A DNA stretch of 64,000 bases from Bacillota bacterium (GTDB taxonomy: Bacteria > Bacillota > Limnochordia > DTU087), in contig JAAZMR010000101.1 in the NCBI GenBank assembly GCA_012798695.1, forward strand, positions 30,160 to 94,159. The letters are read 5' to 3'. Every line of letters starts with the position of its first letter. The first letter of the stretch is position 1. A model generated the notes under the pieces. The model did not search any database and was not told the origin of the DNA. It saw only the letters and a program-made list of their open reading frames with translations. The position numbers and the translations under genes were made by a program. Of the stretch, positions 1 through 9,975 are shown piece after piece.

Positions 1-58
1 CTTCATCGTCATCGAGAGTTTCCACATACCACTTGGTAAACTGGCGAAAGGTGTTCAA
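1..58 (-). CDS. Unknown protein, N-terminal fragment cut by window edge
   Basis: A TTG codon at 58-56 on the minus strand is preceded by a strong GGGAGGGG ribosome binding site (63-72) and opens a frame that stays open to the window edge. Nineteen residues are visible, beginning MNTFRQFTKWYVETLDDDE. This is too little to name a family. The gene is divergent from the gamma-glutamyltransferase gene, with about 210 bases between them. Confidence 0.5.
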   Translation of the reverse strand, partial: MNTFRQFTKWYVETLDDDE

Positions 59-267
59 GTCTGCCCCTCCCTTCTCGGAAGACTCTGCCTTTATCTATCT
101 CTTCTTCGTTATTGGAGGGAATCCTCTACTACTGACCGCCTATAGGCGCATGCCTGTTCTGTGTCAGCCAGATCAACAGACATAAGCAGGAAGATTATGT
201 CTCATCTAGTACATAGACAGTGGGAAAATAATATAGTGACGGGATCGAAATAAGGAGGCATCTGATT

Positions 268-1881
268 TTGACATTCAACTACTTTCAACCCTTCCCCTCA
301 AGGCGGAGTCCAGTGATGGGAAGAAACGGGGCGGTATCCACCAGCCATCCCTTAGCTGCCCAAATAGGTATTCAGGTCCTTGCGGAAGGGGGTAATGCTG
401 TTGATGCAGCAGTAGCTGTAGCTGCTGCCTTGACTGTACTGGAGCCCACATCCAATGGATTGGGAAGTGATGCATTCGCCATCATTTGGGATGGAGACAA
501 ACTGCATGGCTTGAACGCCTCTGGTCGTTCTCCCCAGGAGCTCACTTTGGAGGAATTGCGGAAGCAAGCGGAAGTGCATAATGGCAAGCCAAGAGTGCCA
601 ATAACAGGTTGGCTGCCGGTCACTACCCCTGGGGCTGTATCTGCCTGGACAGCTCTCGTCGACCGTTTCGGCTCGATGCCCTTATCTCGGCTAGTTGAGC
701 CCGCAGCGAAGTATGCAGAAACAGGACATCCCGTACCCCCAGTAATTGCCCATTATTGGACATTCTCGGAGAAACGGTATGCCAACCGAGAAGAATTTCG
801 CTCTGTTTTCCTGCCACAAGGGCGAGCAGTTCGAGCCGGCGAGATTTTCTCTTGTCCTGAGCAAGCCCAAACTCTGAGGCTCATCGGGGAGTCCAATGGT
901 GAGGCCTTCTATCAAGGTGAACTAGCTGATGCTATCGTCAAGTATGCATCAGAAACCGGTGGTTATCTGACCAAAGCCGACTTAGCTGAGCACCAACCAG
1001 AATGGGTAAAGCCCATCTCGACCAATTACCGAGGATATGATGTCTGGGAGATTCCCCCAAACGGCCAAGGAATCACCGCCTTGATCGCCCTCAACATCAT
1101 CGAGGAGTTTGAGATGGATAAGTATCCCCAACTATCTAGTCGCCGATTGCACCTAATCATCGAGGCTCTAAAACTGGCTTTTGCGGATGCCCATCGATAT
1201 GTCGCAGATCCACGGCTTGCCAATGTGCCCACTGAAGGCTTGTTAAGCAAGGCATATGCTAGAGACAGGCGCAACCTCATTGATCCAAAGCGAGCCATGC
1301 CATCTGTAAGGCCCGGTGATCCATTGGGAGATACGGTTTATCTATGTACAGCGGACAAAGAGGGTCGCATGGTCTCTTTCATCCAGTCCAATTACATGGG
1401 ATTTGGCTCTGGCATCGTAGTCCCCGGCACCGGGATCACCCTGCAAAATAGAGGGTGTGGATTTAGTCTCGAGGAAGGCCATCCAAACCTATACTCACCT
1501 GGTAAACGACCTTACCATACCATCATCCCCAGCTTTATCACTAGGGACGGAGTACCACTAGCTGCCTATGGAGTGATGGGAGGAGACATGCAACCTCAGG
1601 GGCACATGCAGGTGGTCAGCGGCATCGCAGATTACCAGCTGAATCCCCAGGCTGCCATAGATGCTCCCCGCGTAAGAGTACTGGATGATGGTGGTGTTGC
1701 GATTGAAACCACCATTAGCCCTGAAGTTGTACGGGAGCTAGCCGAACTAGGTCATGATGTCCGCATAGATGCAGAAATGGCCGGGTTTGGTGGCGGCCAG
1801 ATGATCTGGCGAGATCCCGAGACTGAAGTTTACATCGCTGGCTCAGAACCACGTAAGGATGGGCTAGCATTGGCCTTATAG
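268..1881 (+). CDS. Gamma-glutamyltransferase family protein (YwrD-like)
   Basis: This is a member of the Ntn-hydrolase gamma-glutamyltransferase family, which moves or hydrolyses the gamma-glutamyl group of glutathione-like peptides after self-cleavage. The likely nucleophile is Thr356 in the GDTVYL motif, where classical enzymes have GDTTH. The substrate-loop signatures NYMGFGSG and YGVMGGDMQPQGH follow. The start is TTG at 268 after AAGGAGG (252-258). The 537-residue length fits the family. There is no signal peptide, so the protein should be cytoplasmic, as in the YwrD branch. It converges on a peptide transporter operon, which suggests a role in peptide use. Whether it is a transferase or only a hydrolase cannot be told from sequence. 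Confidence 0.88.
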   Translation: MTFNYFQPFPSRRSPVMGRNGAVSTSHPLAAQIGIQVLAEGGNAVDAAVAVAAALTVLEPTSNGLGSDAFAIIWDGDKLHGLNASGRSPQELTLEELRKQAEVHNGKPRVPITGWLPVTTPGAVSAWTALVDRFGSMPLSRLVEPAAKYAETGHPVPPVIAHYWTFSEKRYANREEFRSVFLPQGRAVRAGEIFSCPEQAQTLRLIGESNGEAFYQGELADAIVKYASETGGYLTKADLAEHQPEWVKPISTNYRGYDVWEIPPNGQGITALIALNIIEEFEMDKYPQLSSRRLHLIIEALKLAFADAHRYVADPRLANVPTEGLLSKAYARDRRNLIDPKRAMPSVRPGDPLGDTVYLCTADKEGRMVSFIQSNYMGFGSGIVVPGTGITLQNRGCGFSLEEGHPNLYSPGKRPYHTIIPSFITRDGVPLAAYGVMGGDMQPQGHMQVVSGIADYQLNPQAAIDAPRVRVLDDGGVAIETTISPEVVRELAELGHDVRIDAEMAGFGGGQMIWRDPETEVYIAGSEPRKDGLALAL

Positions 1882-1911
1882 GCTTGCTGACTGCAGACGT
1901 ATACTATAGAA

Positions 1912-1943
1912 CAAGACCGGGCAGTTAGTTTAACCCGGTCTTG
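1912..1943. terminator. Bidirectional terminator hairpin
   Basis: A perfect 10-base stem (CAAGACCGGG at 1912-1921, CCCGGTCTTG at 1934-1943) with a 12-base loop lies between two convergent genes. T-rich sequence follows on the plus side. It can end both the transferase and the peptide-transporter transcripts. Confidence 0.75.
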
Positions 1944-1978
1944 CTCGATCTTTCTTAGTTGCAGTTCAGATCCAGCTC

Positions 1979-3502
1979 TTACTTGACATCGACTGGATAC
2001 AATTCCCAGTCAGCAGTAGGACTCATTTCCAGACCCTCTATGTTGGAACGCATGGCGATGACATTTACCTGATGCCAAAGAGGTATCCAAGCTACATCCT
2101 TAACCAGGTATTCATTGGCTGCATGCAGCAATTCAAGTCGCTGATCTTGGTCAGTGGTATTCATGGCCAGATCTATCAGCCTATCTGCTTCCGCATCCCG
2201 ATAGAAAGTGCGGTTTGAGGAACCAGCATTGGAACTATGGAGATTAGGAAATACTAACCCGCCACCATCCTGAGTTAAATTAGACCAACCCAGAAGGAAC
2301 ATGTCCTGCTCACCACTGCGAGTCAGGTTCAAATAAGCTGCCCAGTCCAGTACCTTAATCTCTGCATCAATGCCGATTTTCTTCACTTGAGCTTGGAGAA
2401 TCTGTGCATTCCTTACATAATCCTCTGAGGAATTGGTTGTCCAAAGTATTGTCTTAAAACCGTTGGGGAATCCTGCTTGTGCCAAGAGCGCTTTCCCCTG
2501 CTCCGGATCATAAGGATACGCGACCTCTTCTATTTCCGGCTTGTAGCCAAAGACTTGAGGCCCAATAATGCCTCCTGACTGAACCCCGAGCCCGTCCATT
2601 GATAAAATGATATCACTCGTATTGACAGCGTGAGCAATAGCTTGCCGCACCAGGAGATTCTTGAATGGCTCCTTGTCGAAATTGAAGCTTAGATAACGAA
2701 TTGGGGTACCTGGGCTCTTGACGACCTTGATGTCTGGATTAAACTCCAGGCGAGGCAGTTGCTCAGGCGGAATGCTATCAATAAAATCGACCTCTCCGGT
2801 TTCCAACATAGCTACCCGGGTGGCAGCTTCCGGAATTACCCGAAAGACGATTTCATCAAGTTGGGCAGGACCGCCCCAATAGCCGTCAAAACGTTCCATG
2901 GTCAGTGAATCACCTGAGACCATATTCTTAAACTTGAACGGTCCGGTGCCTACGGGGTTCTTCATCAGGTTACCGTATTTTTTTACAGCCGCTGGGCTAA
3001 TAATGGCTGAGTTGTCATGGGTCAGGTTGGCCAGAAACAGACCATCAGGCATCTTCGTCTTGATTACAACAGTGTATTCATCTTGGACCTCAACCGACTC
3101 AACCGAAGCTAAGAGGCTAGCCCGCGGAGCAGCGACTTCCGGATCCACCAGGCGGTCAAAAGTAAACTTGACAGCATGGGCGTTGAAGTCAGTACCATCA
3201 TGAAACTTCACTCCCTGACGCAGCTTGATCACCCACGTGGTATCATCAGGAGTCTCATATGAAATGGCTAACCTCGGCTCAATCTCATTGGTTCTGGGGT
3301 TACGCACAAACAGCGTCTCATACATTTGTGCCATCGCCGCCGATGATGCTGAATCATTGGTTAGAATAGGCGATAGACCAGCGACTTCAGCTGCCTGGCC
3401 ATAGGTCAAGACCTTTTTGGCCATGGCTCCACCACTAATTCCCATCACCATTAGGGCCAACACAGTAATCAGCACTACGGATTTCTTCACTCTCACCTGC
3501 AT
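1979..3502 (-). CDS. Peptide ABC transporter substrate-binding protein (SBP family 5)
   Basis: This is the extracytoplasmic solute receptor of a dipeptide/oligopeptide-type ABC importer. Residues 1-28 form a signal peptide ending GGAMA-KK, with no lipobox cysteine. Family 5 signatures follow: the LRQGVKFHDGTDFNAHAVKF segment near residue 95, then RQAIAHAVN and VLDWAAYLN. The length of 507 residues is normal. It is the last gene of a DppB-DppC-SBP operon. An intercistronic hairpin just upstream may protect its message. No ATPase genes (dppD or dppF type) accompany the set, so the ATP-binding subunits must be encoded elsewhere. The exact ligand is unknown; peptides, glutathione-like compounds or amides are all possible. 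Confidence 0.9.
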   Translation of the reverse strand: MQVRVKKSVVLITVLALMVMGISGGAMAKKVLTYGQAAEVAGLSPILTNDSASSAAMAQMYETLFVRNPRTNEIEPRLAISYETPDDTTWVIKLRQGVKFHDGTDFNAHAVKFTFDRLVDPEVAAPRASLLASVESVEVQDEYTVVIKTKMPDGLFLANLTHDNSAIISPAAVKKYGNLMKNPVGTGPFKFKNMVSGDSLTMERFDGYWGGPAQLDEIVFRVIPEAATRVAMLETGEVDFIDSIPPEQLPRLEFNPDIKVVKSPGTPIRYLSFNFDKEPFKNLLVRQAIAHAVNTSDIILSMDGLGVQSGGIIGPQVFGYKPEIEEVAYPYDPEQGKALLAQAGFPNGFKTILWTTNSSEDYVRNAQILQAQVKKIGIDAEIKVLDWAAYLNLTRSGEQDMFLLGWSNLTQDGGGLVFPNLHSSNAGSSNRTFYRDAEADRLIDLAMNTTDQDQRLELLHAANEYLVKDVAWIPLWHQVNVIAMRSNIEGLEMSPTADWELYPVDVK

Positions 3503-3542
3503 TCATCCCCTCTAGTCAATTTGCCTTACTCTATTGCAATAT

Positions 3543-3558
3543 GGCGAAGCACTTCGCC
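3543..3558 (-). other. Intercistronic hairpin upstream of the SBP gene
   Basis: GGCGAAG (3543-3549) and CTTCGCC (3552-3558) form a tight 7-base stem with a 2-base loop between the DppC-like gene and the SBP gene. A T-run follows only on the plus strand, so in the operon direction it is more likely an mRNA-stabilising or partial-attenuation element than a full terminator. Confidence 0.5.
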
Positions 3559-3635
3559 TTTTTGCCCACAGTTGTCCCAATAGACCAATCTCTTGATCAG
3601 ATTTTTGTCCTTAGATCCAAGCCCCGGATTGTCTC

Positions 3636-4535
3636 CTAGACATCTTTCAGGTTCGGGTCCAGGGCATCCCGCAATCCGTCCCCCAGCAGGTTAAAGCCGA
3701 AGACAACTAGCATAATAGCCAATCCGGGGACAGTCGCAATATGAGGGGCATTATAAAGGAAAGAACGACCCTCGGAAATCATGGCTCCCCACTCGGGTAT
3801 AGGAGGTTGGGCACCTAGCCCCAAGAAACTCAAAGCCGCAGCAGACATAATGGATGAAGCTATGCGCATGGTTGCATAGACTATTACAGGGGCCAGGCAG
3901 TTGGGTAGGATATGTTTCAGAAGAATTCTATGATCGCGGCAGCCGATAGCTTGGCTGGCCACGATGTATTCTTCACCTCTAACCGCCAAGACTTGTCCCC
4001 GCACGATGCGGGCAAAAGTCGGTATGGACCAGATGCCAATCGCGATGATTACATTATTCATGCCCGGTCCTAGTGCTGCTACAATAGCGATGGCCAAGAG
4101 TACACCGGGGAAAGCCAGCATTATGTCGACTAATCGCATGATCAGGTTATCCAGCCGCTGATAGTAGCCGGCCAGCAGCCCCAAAGTCACTCCCAAGATA
4201 AGTCCCAAGCCCACCGAAGACAATCCGACAGTAAGCGAAATACGCGATCCATAAAGAAGCCGGCTCAGCATATCTCTACCAAAACTATCTGTACCCAAGG
4301 GATATCCCTTAGTACCAATTGGTTTGAAACGCATCATTAGATTCTGTTCATACGGATCATGAGGTGCTAACCAATCAGCAAAGATGGAAGTTAGGATTAA
4401 AAGTATGAGTACACCCAATCCGAACATAGCAGCTTTGTCTCGCTTGAGACGGTGCCAAGCACGACGCCACTGAGAATACCCAGATTGGCTTTGCAATACA
4501 ATATTATCTTGCTGTACTGAATGCTCTATAGACAA
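3636..4535 (-). CDS. Peptide ABC transporter permease, DppC type
   Basis: One of the two membrane subunits of the peptide importer. After a roughly 35-residue cytoplasmic tail, membrane segments begin near residue 38. The C-terminal half has the EAA loop (EYIVASQAIGCRDHRILLKH, then ILPN) that docks on the ATPase, and the WGAMISEGR motif typical of DppC/OppC. The start is TTG at 4535, preceded by AGGGAGG. The 299-residue length is normal. The stop of the DppB-type gene lies 15 bases upstream, so the two are cotranscribed. Confidence 0.9.
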   Translation of the reverse strand: MSIEHSVQQDNIVLQSQSGYSQWRRAWHRLKRDKAAMFGLGVLILLILTSIFADWLAPHDPYEQNLMMRFKPIGTKGYPLGTDSFGRDMLSRLLYGSRISLTVGLSSVGLGLILGVTLGLLAGYYQRLDNLIMRLVDIMLAFPGVLLAIAIVAALGPGMNNVIIAIGIWSIPTFARIVRGQVLAVRGEEYIVASQAIGCRDHRILLKHILPNCLAPVIVYATMRIASSIMSAAALSFLGLGAQPPIPEWGAMISEGRSFLYNAPHIATVPGLAIMLVVFGFNLLGDGLRDALDPNLKDV

Positions 4536-4550
4536 TGCTGGCTAACCTCC

Positions 4551-5492
4551 CTAATAGTAGCGAATTCTCGGATCCAGTAGTGCATAAGCTATGTCGACTA
4601 ACAGATTGACAAACACAAATGTTGTTGCCACAAGGAAGACAGCTCCTTGCACCACTGGAAAATCCCGTGAAGTAATAGCTCGTACCATCAGTCGCCCGAC
4701 CCCATTAATGGCAAATACTGACTCTGTGATCACTGTACCACCCAGCAAACCTCCGAAATTGAGGCCCATGACCGTACTGACTGGGATAAAGGCATTTCTG
4801 AGCACGTGTTTGCCAATGGTTACGAATTGACCCAAGCCCTTGGCTCTAGCAGTGCGTACATAATCTTCTTTCATGATTTCCAGCATCGATGATCTGGTAA
4901 TCCGGGCGATCAAGGCAGAGGTCCCGATACCGAGTGTCACCGCCGGCAAAATCAGCTGCCTTATTCCCTCAACTGTCCACCATTGGCCGCTATAACCAGC
5001 GACTGGCAGCCAGCGTAAGCGTACTGCAAAAACCAGCATGAGCATCAGGCCTATCCAGAAACTGGGCAATGATATACCCAGTAATGCCACAATCATACTG
5101 AGGGAGTCAAACATTGAGCCCTTGTTCACTGCAGATATGATGCCCGCAGTGAGCCCGAGCACTGTAGCCACGATCATCGATGCCACAGCTAGTGCTAATG
5201 TATTAGGAAACCGGGTCGCCAGCATCTCTCTGACGGGTTCTCCCGATTGAATTGATGTACCCAAATCCCCCTTCAGAATCCCTTTCATAAACCTCCAATA
5301 CTGCACCCATACAGGGTCATCTAACCCCAGCTTGGCCCGCAGAGCAGCTATATCTGATGCACTGGCCATAGGCCCTGCCAGTATTTCTGCAGGGTCTCCG
5401 GGTGCAATATGCATTACCAAAAAGACTACAACTGAGATGCCAAGAAGAACCGGTATGAGCATCAATAACCGTCGTTGAATATAGGCTAACAT
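4551..5492 (-). CDS. Peptide ABC transporter permease, DppB type
   Basis: First gene of the peptide-transport operon. The N-terminus (YIQRRLLMLIPVLLGISVVV) is the usual DppB/OppB first membrane helix, followed by the HIAPGDP motif. The EAA loop (DYVRTARAKGLGQFVTIGKH) is near residue 215. The protein has 313 residues and about six membrane helices. An AGAGGTGGG ribosome binding site precedes the ATG at 5492. Together with the DppC-type protein it forms the translocation pore. Confidence 0.9.
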   Translation of the reverse strand: MLAYIQRRLLMLIPVLLGISVVVFLVMHIAPGDPAEILAGPMASASDIAALRAKLGLDDPVWVQYWRFMKGILKGDLGTSIQSGEPVREMLATRFPNTLALAVASMIVATVLGLTAGIISAVNKGSMFDSLSMIVALLGISLPSFWIGLMLMLVFAVRLRWLPVAGYSGQWWTVEGIRQLILPAVTLGIGTSALIARITRSSMLEIMKEDYVRTARAKGLGQFVTIGKHVLRNAFIPVSTVMGLNFGGLLGGTVITESVFAINGVGRLMVRAITSRDFPVVQGAVFLVATTFVFVNLLVDIAYALLDPRIRYY

Positions 5493-5609
5493 TAGTTTCC
5501 CACCTCTTGTTTTCTCGAGACCAGAGCCTAGTATGAGCTAAATGCCATGTCGTAATCTGGGCATCGGGAAGCCGCTGGCAGCCAAAAAGCCTGGCCGGGT
5601 GTTGGTTTC

Positions 5610-5636
5610 TGTATATTCTATCACCATTTGCGTCAA
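5610..5636 (-). promoter_or_regulatory. Possible sigma-A promoter of the peptide transporter operon
   Basis: On the minus strand TTGACG (5636-5631) and TATACA (5615-5610) are separated by 15 bases, slightly short of optimal. It lies about 120 bases upstream of the DppB-type start. The rest of 5493-5859 holds no gene that can be supported. Confidence 0.35.
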
Positions 5637-5766
5637 GATGGAAGGATATATAACGAAAAAATCTCATGTATACGGGAATGCAGCCGAAGTCTCGCAGTAT
5701 GTGAAGAAGTTGTTACGAAATCCAGCATCTGGTCATCAGATTTTTCAGCCTGTTCCCTAATTGACA

Positions 5767-5804
5767 ATCGCCCAAGCCACCCCCTAGGGGTAGACTTGAG
5801 CGAT
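5767..5804 (-). terminator. Terminator hairpin after the DegT gene
   Basis: An imperfect long stem (ATCGC, CAAG and CCCC arms at 5767-5787, paired with GGGG, CTTG and GCGAT at 5787-5804) lies about 55 bases downstream of the DegT aminotransferase stop. It separates this gene from the peptide operon. Confidence 0.55.
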
Positions 5805-5859
5805 CTTTGTTAGAGTAGGATAGTTTTCTGACACAGTACATATTTAAGGACTAGAAAGG

Positions 5860-6999
5860 CTAGTACAGATACTCTTCCAGCACTTCACAAGTGATAGCAC
5901 CGATTTTTTCCACTATATCGAGCGGAATTGACTGCAGGGTGGGCAGAGTTATCACCCGGCTGCAGACATCCTCCGTAACTGGGCAGTGGAAGGGCCCCTT
6001 TAGCTGTGCAAAAACTGGACTTGCGTAAAGTGGCTTGGGATACACCACCCCAGCCGGTACCCGTCTTGCTTTCAACTGCTGTACAATTTCATCTCTTTGT
6101 GAAGCCAGCCGCTGTGGCAATAGGAAAGAGTAGACATGAAATACACTCCATACATCTGGTTTCTCGCCAGGCAGCTGTAAATCCAAATGACTTAGGGCTT
6201 CGGTGTAGACAGCCGCTCTTTGTCTCCTCATCTCATTGAAGCTATCCAGTTTCCGCAACTGTACCAGCCCGATGGCCGCCTGCAAGGCTGTCATCCGATA
6301 GTTATAACCAAGACGCTGAATAACGCCCCAGTTTTCCTCCCCTTGGTGTCTGACCATCCGGCATGTATCAGCTAACTGGGGATTACTGGTTGTAACCATG
6401 CCACCCTCACCAGTGGTCATATTCTTTGATTCGTAGAAGCTGTAGCAAGTGGCATCGGCCAGGTTTCCCACCGGCACGCCCTTGTACTTGGCTCCATGGG
6501 CCTGGCAAGCATCTTCGACAAATAGCAGATCATGCTGGGCCGCCAGCTCCCTCAAAGGCTCAAGGTCAGCAGGATGCCCGAACACATCCACTGGCATTAT
6601 GGCTTTTGTCCTGGGAGTTATCTTGCGGGCAGCATCATCCACTGCCAAGCAGAATGACTCGGGATCAATATCGGCAAATACCGGTACAGCCCGTTGCTGA
6701 AGAATGGGCCCCACTGTACCAATAAACGTAAAAGCCGGCACAATCACCTCATCACCAGGCCCTATACCGGCAGCGGTCAACACTGTATGCAGTGAAGCAG
6801 TGCCAGAGTTCACCGCTATGGCTGCTGGGGCTCCCACATAATCGGCAAAGGCTTTCTCAAATTCCTTGACAAGTTCACTGCTAAATTGCGTCAATCGGCC
6901 AGACCGGATCACCTGAGTGACCATCTGCACCTCTTCTTCATCTAGTAGAGGACCAAAATGCATGTCCAGAGGCAGCTCAAGCCTGCTCTCTTTTCCCAT
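5860..6999 (-). CDS. DegT/DnrJ/EryC1/StrS family aminotransferase
   Basis: This is a PLP-dependent aminotransferase of the family that aminates keto-sugars in surface polysaccharide or antibiotic sugar pathways. It shows the NSGTASLHTVL substrate-binding turn near residue 64, the VEDACQAHGAKY motif with the PLP-pyridine Asp, and SFYESKNMTTGEGG, whose Lys forms the Schiff base near residue 192. The length of 379 is normal. GGAGGTG precedes the ATG. It is a single-gene unit with hairpins on both sides, and no sugar nucleotide enzymes are next to it. The substrate is therefore unknown. Confidence 0.88.
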   Translation of the reverse strand: MGKESRLELPLDMHFGPLLDEEEVQMVTQVIRSGRLTQFSSELVKEFEKAFADYVGAPAAIAVNSGTASLHTVLTAAGIGPGDEVIVPAFTFIGTVGPILQQRAVPVFADIDPESFCLAVDDAARKITPRTKAIMPVDVFGHPADLEPLRELAAQHDLLFVEDACQAHGAKYKGVPVGNLADATCYSFYESKNMTTGEGGMVTTSNPQLADTCRMVRHQGEENWGVIQRLGYNYRMTALQAAIGLVQLRKLDSFNEMRRQRAAVYTEALSHLDLQLPGEKPDVWSVFHVYSFLLPQRLASQRDEIVQQLKARRVPAGVVYPKPLYASPVFAQLKGPFHCPVTEDVCSRVITLPTLQSIPLDIVEKIGAITCEVLEEYLY

Positions 7000-7158
7000 G
7001 ATAACACCTCCGTCAATCTCATGTCCTATGTTAATCGCCTTCCGGCCGCTTATCCTCTAGGCCTGTGCACCTGTGCAGTCTTCTCCACAATGCAGCATGA
7101 TTCCTGTGAATTGCCATAGATAGTGGGGCTAACCAGTGAGCAATCTGCCATAAATGAA

Positions 7159-7182
7159 CCAGGCCTTGTTACCAAGGCCTGG
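7159..7182 (-). terminator. Terminator of the xylose-type operon
   Basis: A perfect 10-base stem (CCAGGCCTTG at 7159-7168, CAAGGCCTGG at 7173-7182) with a 4-base loop sits 30 bases past the stop of the M24-like gene. On the minus strand a T-rich stretch follows. Confidence 0.7.
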
Positions 7183-7211
7183 TCCAGTACAGAAAACTCG
7201 GCTGCTCGAGG

Positions 7212-8633
7212 TTACCTGATGGCGAAGGCATTACCTTTGCTCAGAAGAAATGGCCTATAGTACCCGAATATGTCTGACATGGGCAAGACCTCATCCCCTA
7301 GTTCTATCCCCAATACATCTCGGATATACTGCCGCCGCCGTTCAAACCGAGCCCATGTCTCCGGGGATTTCGCCTGAATACTAGCCCTCAAACCCTCATC
7401 GGCTAAGACGATACCATCTTCTAAGTCTGCTCCAAAATACGGAGGGTCAGGGGCAATGATCAGATCATACTGTATATAGTTTCCACTCTGCAACTTCACA
7501 TCAGAACCAGGCATAAAGGGTGTCGAAACCCATTCATCAGCGGCAATGAAATGACCGGGATTCAATTTCCAGCCGAACTTTGCTTTGGGTAAATGGGTTA
7601 TAGCCATATCCCAGATCACACCACCTTCAATACCGATGCGAATGGTCTGGAACCATGTGACCGCGGTAGCAAAATACGGAATAGCCATCTGCTCAAGCCA
7701 ATCCTGAGTATCAGTGGCGAGATCATTTTCATCACGGGCAATATATGCTGCGCGGCAGGCAAGTGCACCCTCGATCCCATAGGCGGTGGTCATAAAGTCT
7801 CCCCGCTCAGCTTGCCTATTGCTAGGGCTAGTTAAGCCAAACCGGGCTTTCTCTCCGACAGAAAGCATAGGATGACATGAAAGAGGGATGCCTCTGCTTT
7901 GCAGTTGGCCGGCTATCTCCAACTCTGTCTTTCCCACATCTACATAATCCATCAAAGCCAACATGGAGTGGGCCACAAGACATGCTGCATACTCAAAAAC
8001 AATCACTTGCTCCGGTTCCAACACAACCCGCAATCCGTCATATGGAGACATGAATATATCAGTCGCATTTCTGACTCTACTGTCCTCATCTTTGCTGGAA
8101 CTGCCTGAGGAAGTCTCCCCCACTATTTCAAAAATAGTCTCAACTATATAGTGAGGTATTTCAAAGGACCCAACCGGGCATCCATCTTTTTCGTCGTAAT
8201 ATTTCCAGCCGACAGTCCCCACGTTCATGCCACGCTTAAGTCCAGCGGCTTGCAGGATCTCCTGCAGAGACTTGACGTCATCCCGTGGCTGTCCCATCAG
8301 ACTAAAAGTGGGGTAATGAATCCCTTCCAGTTCTGCAGCAGTGTATTTCACCATATCGATGTTCTCTGTCCCGAGTACGGCTTGAGGAGTGCCGGACAGG
8401 CCGATGATGAGCAGTGCCTCCTCAAAGCGAGGACCAAACCCCGCCAAGTACGCGAAGTTGGCTGCATGCTCGCGGTCAGCATAGATGATGACCTGGTCGA
8501 GACCGACCTCTTTCATTCTCCCGCGCAAGCGTTCCAGTCTCGCTCGATAGACCTCTACAGGCAGCTCGGGGCGTTGGGAGGGAATCTCACTGGCTGGTGG
8601 TGGCATGTTGAGCAGTTTCACTTTGTTGATCAT
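7212..8633 (-). CDS. M24 (Xaa-Pro peptidase/creatinase) family protein, probably without the metal site
   Basis: The fold is that of creatinase/prolidase-type proteins: an N-terminal domain (about residues 30-190, with [16 protein letters not shown] and [11 protein letters not shown]) and a C-terminal pita-bread domain. The usual metal-binding positions are altered. Where active enzymes have DxG followed by a second Asp, this protein has [13 protein letters not shown]. The GH and late Glu positions are only partly kept ([24 protein letters not shown]). It may therefore be a non-hydrolytic binding protein or act on a different chemistry. It follows the XylH-type gene by about 80 bases on the same strand, so it should be induced with that sugar transporter. 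The family call is good; the function is unknown. Confidence 0.75.
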   Translation of the reverse strand: MINKVKLLNMPPPASEIPSQRPELPVEVYRARLERLRGRMKEVGLDQVIIYADREHAANFAYLAGFGPRFEEALLIIGLSGTPQAVLGTENIDMVKYTAAELEGIHYPTFSLMGQPRDDVKSLQEILQAAGLKRGMNVGTVGWKYYDEKDGCPVGSFEIPHYIVETIFEIVGETSSGSSSKDEDSRVRNATDIFMSPYDGLRVVLEPEQVIVFEYAACLVAHSMLALMDYVDVGKTELEIAGQLQSRGIPLSCHPMLSVGEKARFGLTSPSNRQAERGDFMTTAYGIEGALACRAAYIARDENDLATDTQDWLEQMAIPYFATAVTWFQTIRIGIEGGVIWDMAITHLPKAKFGWKLNPGHFIAADEWVSTPFMPGSDVKLQSGNYIQYDLIIAPDPPYFGADLEDGIVLADEGLRASIQAKSPETWARFERRRQYIRDVLGIELGDEVLPMSDIFGYYRPFLLSKGNAFAIR

Positions 8634-8712
8634 TAGATATCACATCCTTGATTGTTCTCATCTGGCGAACCGATTACAAACTACCACCCAAAAACGATTT
8701 GTTTCCAGATGC

Positions 8713-9942
8713 TTACCTAGACTTGACGTCCATGAGCACCGCCACCATCAAGATAAGGCCCTTGATGATCTGCTGCCAAAATGCTTGCACATTGAGCATG
8801 CTCAGCCCATTATCTATGCTAGCCATAACCAAAGCTCCCAGCAAGGCACCCGGGATACTGCCAGAGCCTCCCTGCAGGCTGGTGCCCCCAATCACACACG
8901 AGGCGATGGCATTTAACTCAAACTGATTGCCGGCATTGGCCGTAGCTGCATTGAGCCGGGCAGTCAAGACGATGCCGGCGATACCGCCTAAAGCACCCAT
9001 TAGGGCGAAGATCTGCACCATCACCCGGCGTACATTTAGGCCAGACAAACGCGCAGCTTCCAGGTTGCCACCAATAGCACAAGTATAACGGCCCAACTGG
9101 GTTCTATTGAAAAGAAAGGAGCAAAAGGCTGCTATGACAATCAAGAGCACCACCGGAACCGGCACACCTCGATAATGGTGCATGATGATGACAAAACCAA
9201 TGGCCAGTCCTGAGTAAAGGGCAGTCAAGACCAGTTCTGTCCACAATGGCTTGACGGCAAAATCATACTTGAGCTTATTTCTCCTGGACACCATGGTGAA
9301 TAAGACAATCACAGCCACAGCCACAATAGCCAGCACTATTCCAGTAGTACGGGAAAGATATGCCTGACCGAAGCCTTGAAAGGTCGGGTCCATCGGCCCA
9401 ATGTTTACTCCTTTGGTGATACCTAAAATCGAGCCCCGAAAGATCAGAAGCCCTCCCAAGGTCACAATAAAGGCCGGCACCTGGCCATGGGCTACCCATA
9501 TACCCTGCCAAATGCCGATAATGGTGCCTACGATCAGTGCGGCAGCGATACTGATCATAGTCGACGGCCAACCGGGTTGCAGCCAAGTCACACCCAGTCC
9601 TGCACCTAATGCCGGCAGCCACCGGACCTGCAGCATCGCGGCAATAGCACCGGTCAGTCCTGCTACAGCTCCCACCGATAGGTCTATATGTCCTGCGGTA
9701 ATCACGAAGACCATCCCAATGGCCAGATAGCCATTAATAGCTGTCTGCCGGAAAAGATTCGATAGATTGCGGGGCTCTAGAAAGGTACCCTGTGTGGCAA
9801 TGGCCAAAGCCAGCCAGATAGCTAGTAGTGCAAAAACCATGGTATATGCCCGTAAGTTATCTTTGAACTTTCTCCCACCAACTTGCTCTACGAGAGACGC
9901 ATCTACAGTGGATTGACTTTTTTCTAACTGTACCCTTCCCAC
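8713..9942 (-). CDS. xylH: Monosaccharide ABC transporter permease, XylH type
   Basis: Permease of the CUT2 class of sugar importers (xylose, or multiple monosaccharides as in the GguB/MmsB group). It has about ten membrane helices. Diagnostic stretches are [20 protein letters not shown] near residue 77, [16 protein letters not shown] near 155, and [19 protein letters not shown] near 345. The insert carrying KPLW near residue 230 is typical of XylH. The start is GTG at 9942. The ATPase gene lies 33 bases upstream. A symbol is offered because the order is xylF-xylG-xylH, but ribose, galactose or arabinose are not excluded as substrates. Confidence 0.85.
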   Translation of the reverse strand: MGRVQLEKSQSTVDASLVEQVGGRKFKDNLRAYTMVFALLAIWLALAIATQGTFLEPRNLSNLFRQTAINGYLAIGMVFVITAGHIDLSVGAVAGLTGAIAAMLQVRWLPALGAGLGVTWLQPGWPSTMISIAAALIVGTIIGIWQGIWVAHGQVPAFIVTLGGLLIFRGSILGITKGVNIGPMDPTFQGFGQAYLSRTTGIVLAIVAVAVIVLFTMVSRRNKLKYDFAVKPLWTELVLTALYSGLAIGFVIIMHHYRGVPVPVVLLIVIAAFCSFLFNRTQLGRYTCAIGGNLEAARLSGLNVRRVMVQIFALMGALGGIAGIVLTARLNAATANAGNQFELNAIASCVIGGTSLQGGSGSIPGALLGALVMASIDNGLSMLNVQAFWQQIIKGLILMVAVLMDVKSR

Positions 9943-9975
9943 TTGACCACAGCTCCCTTGTCGCGATTTGCTACT

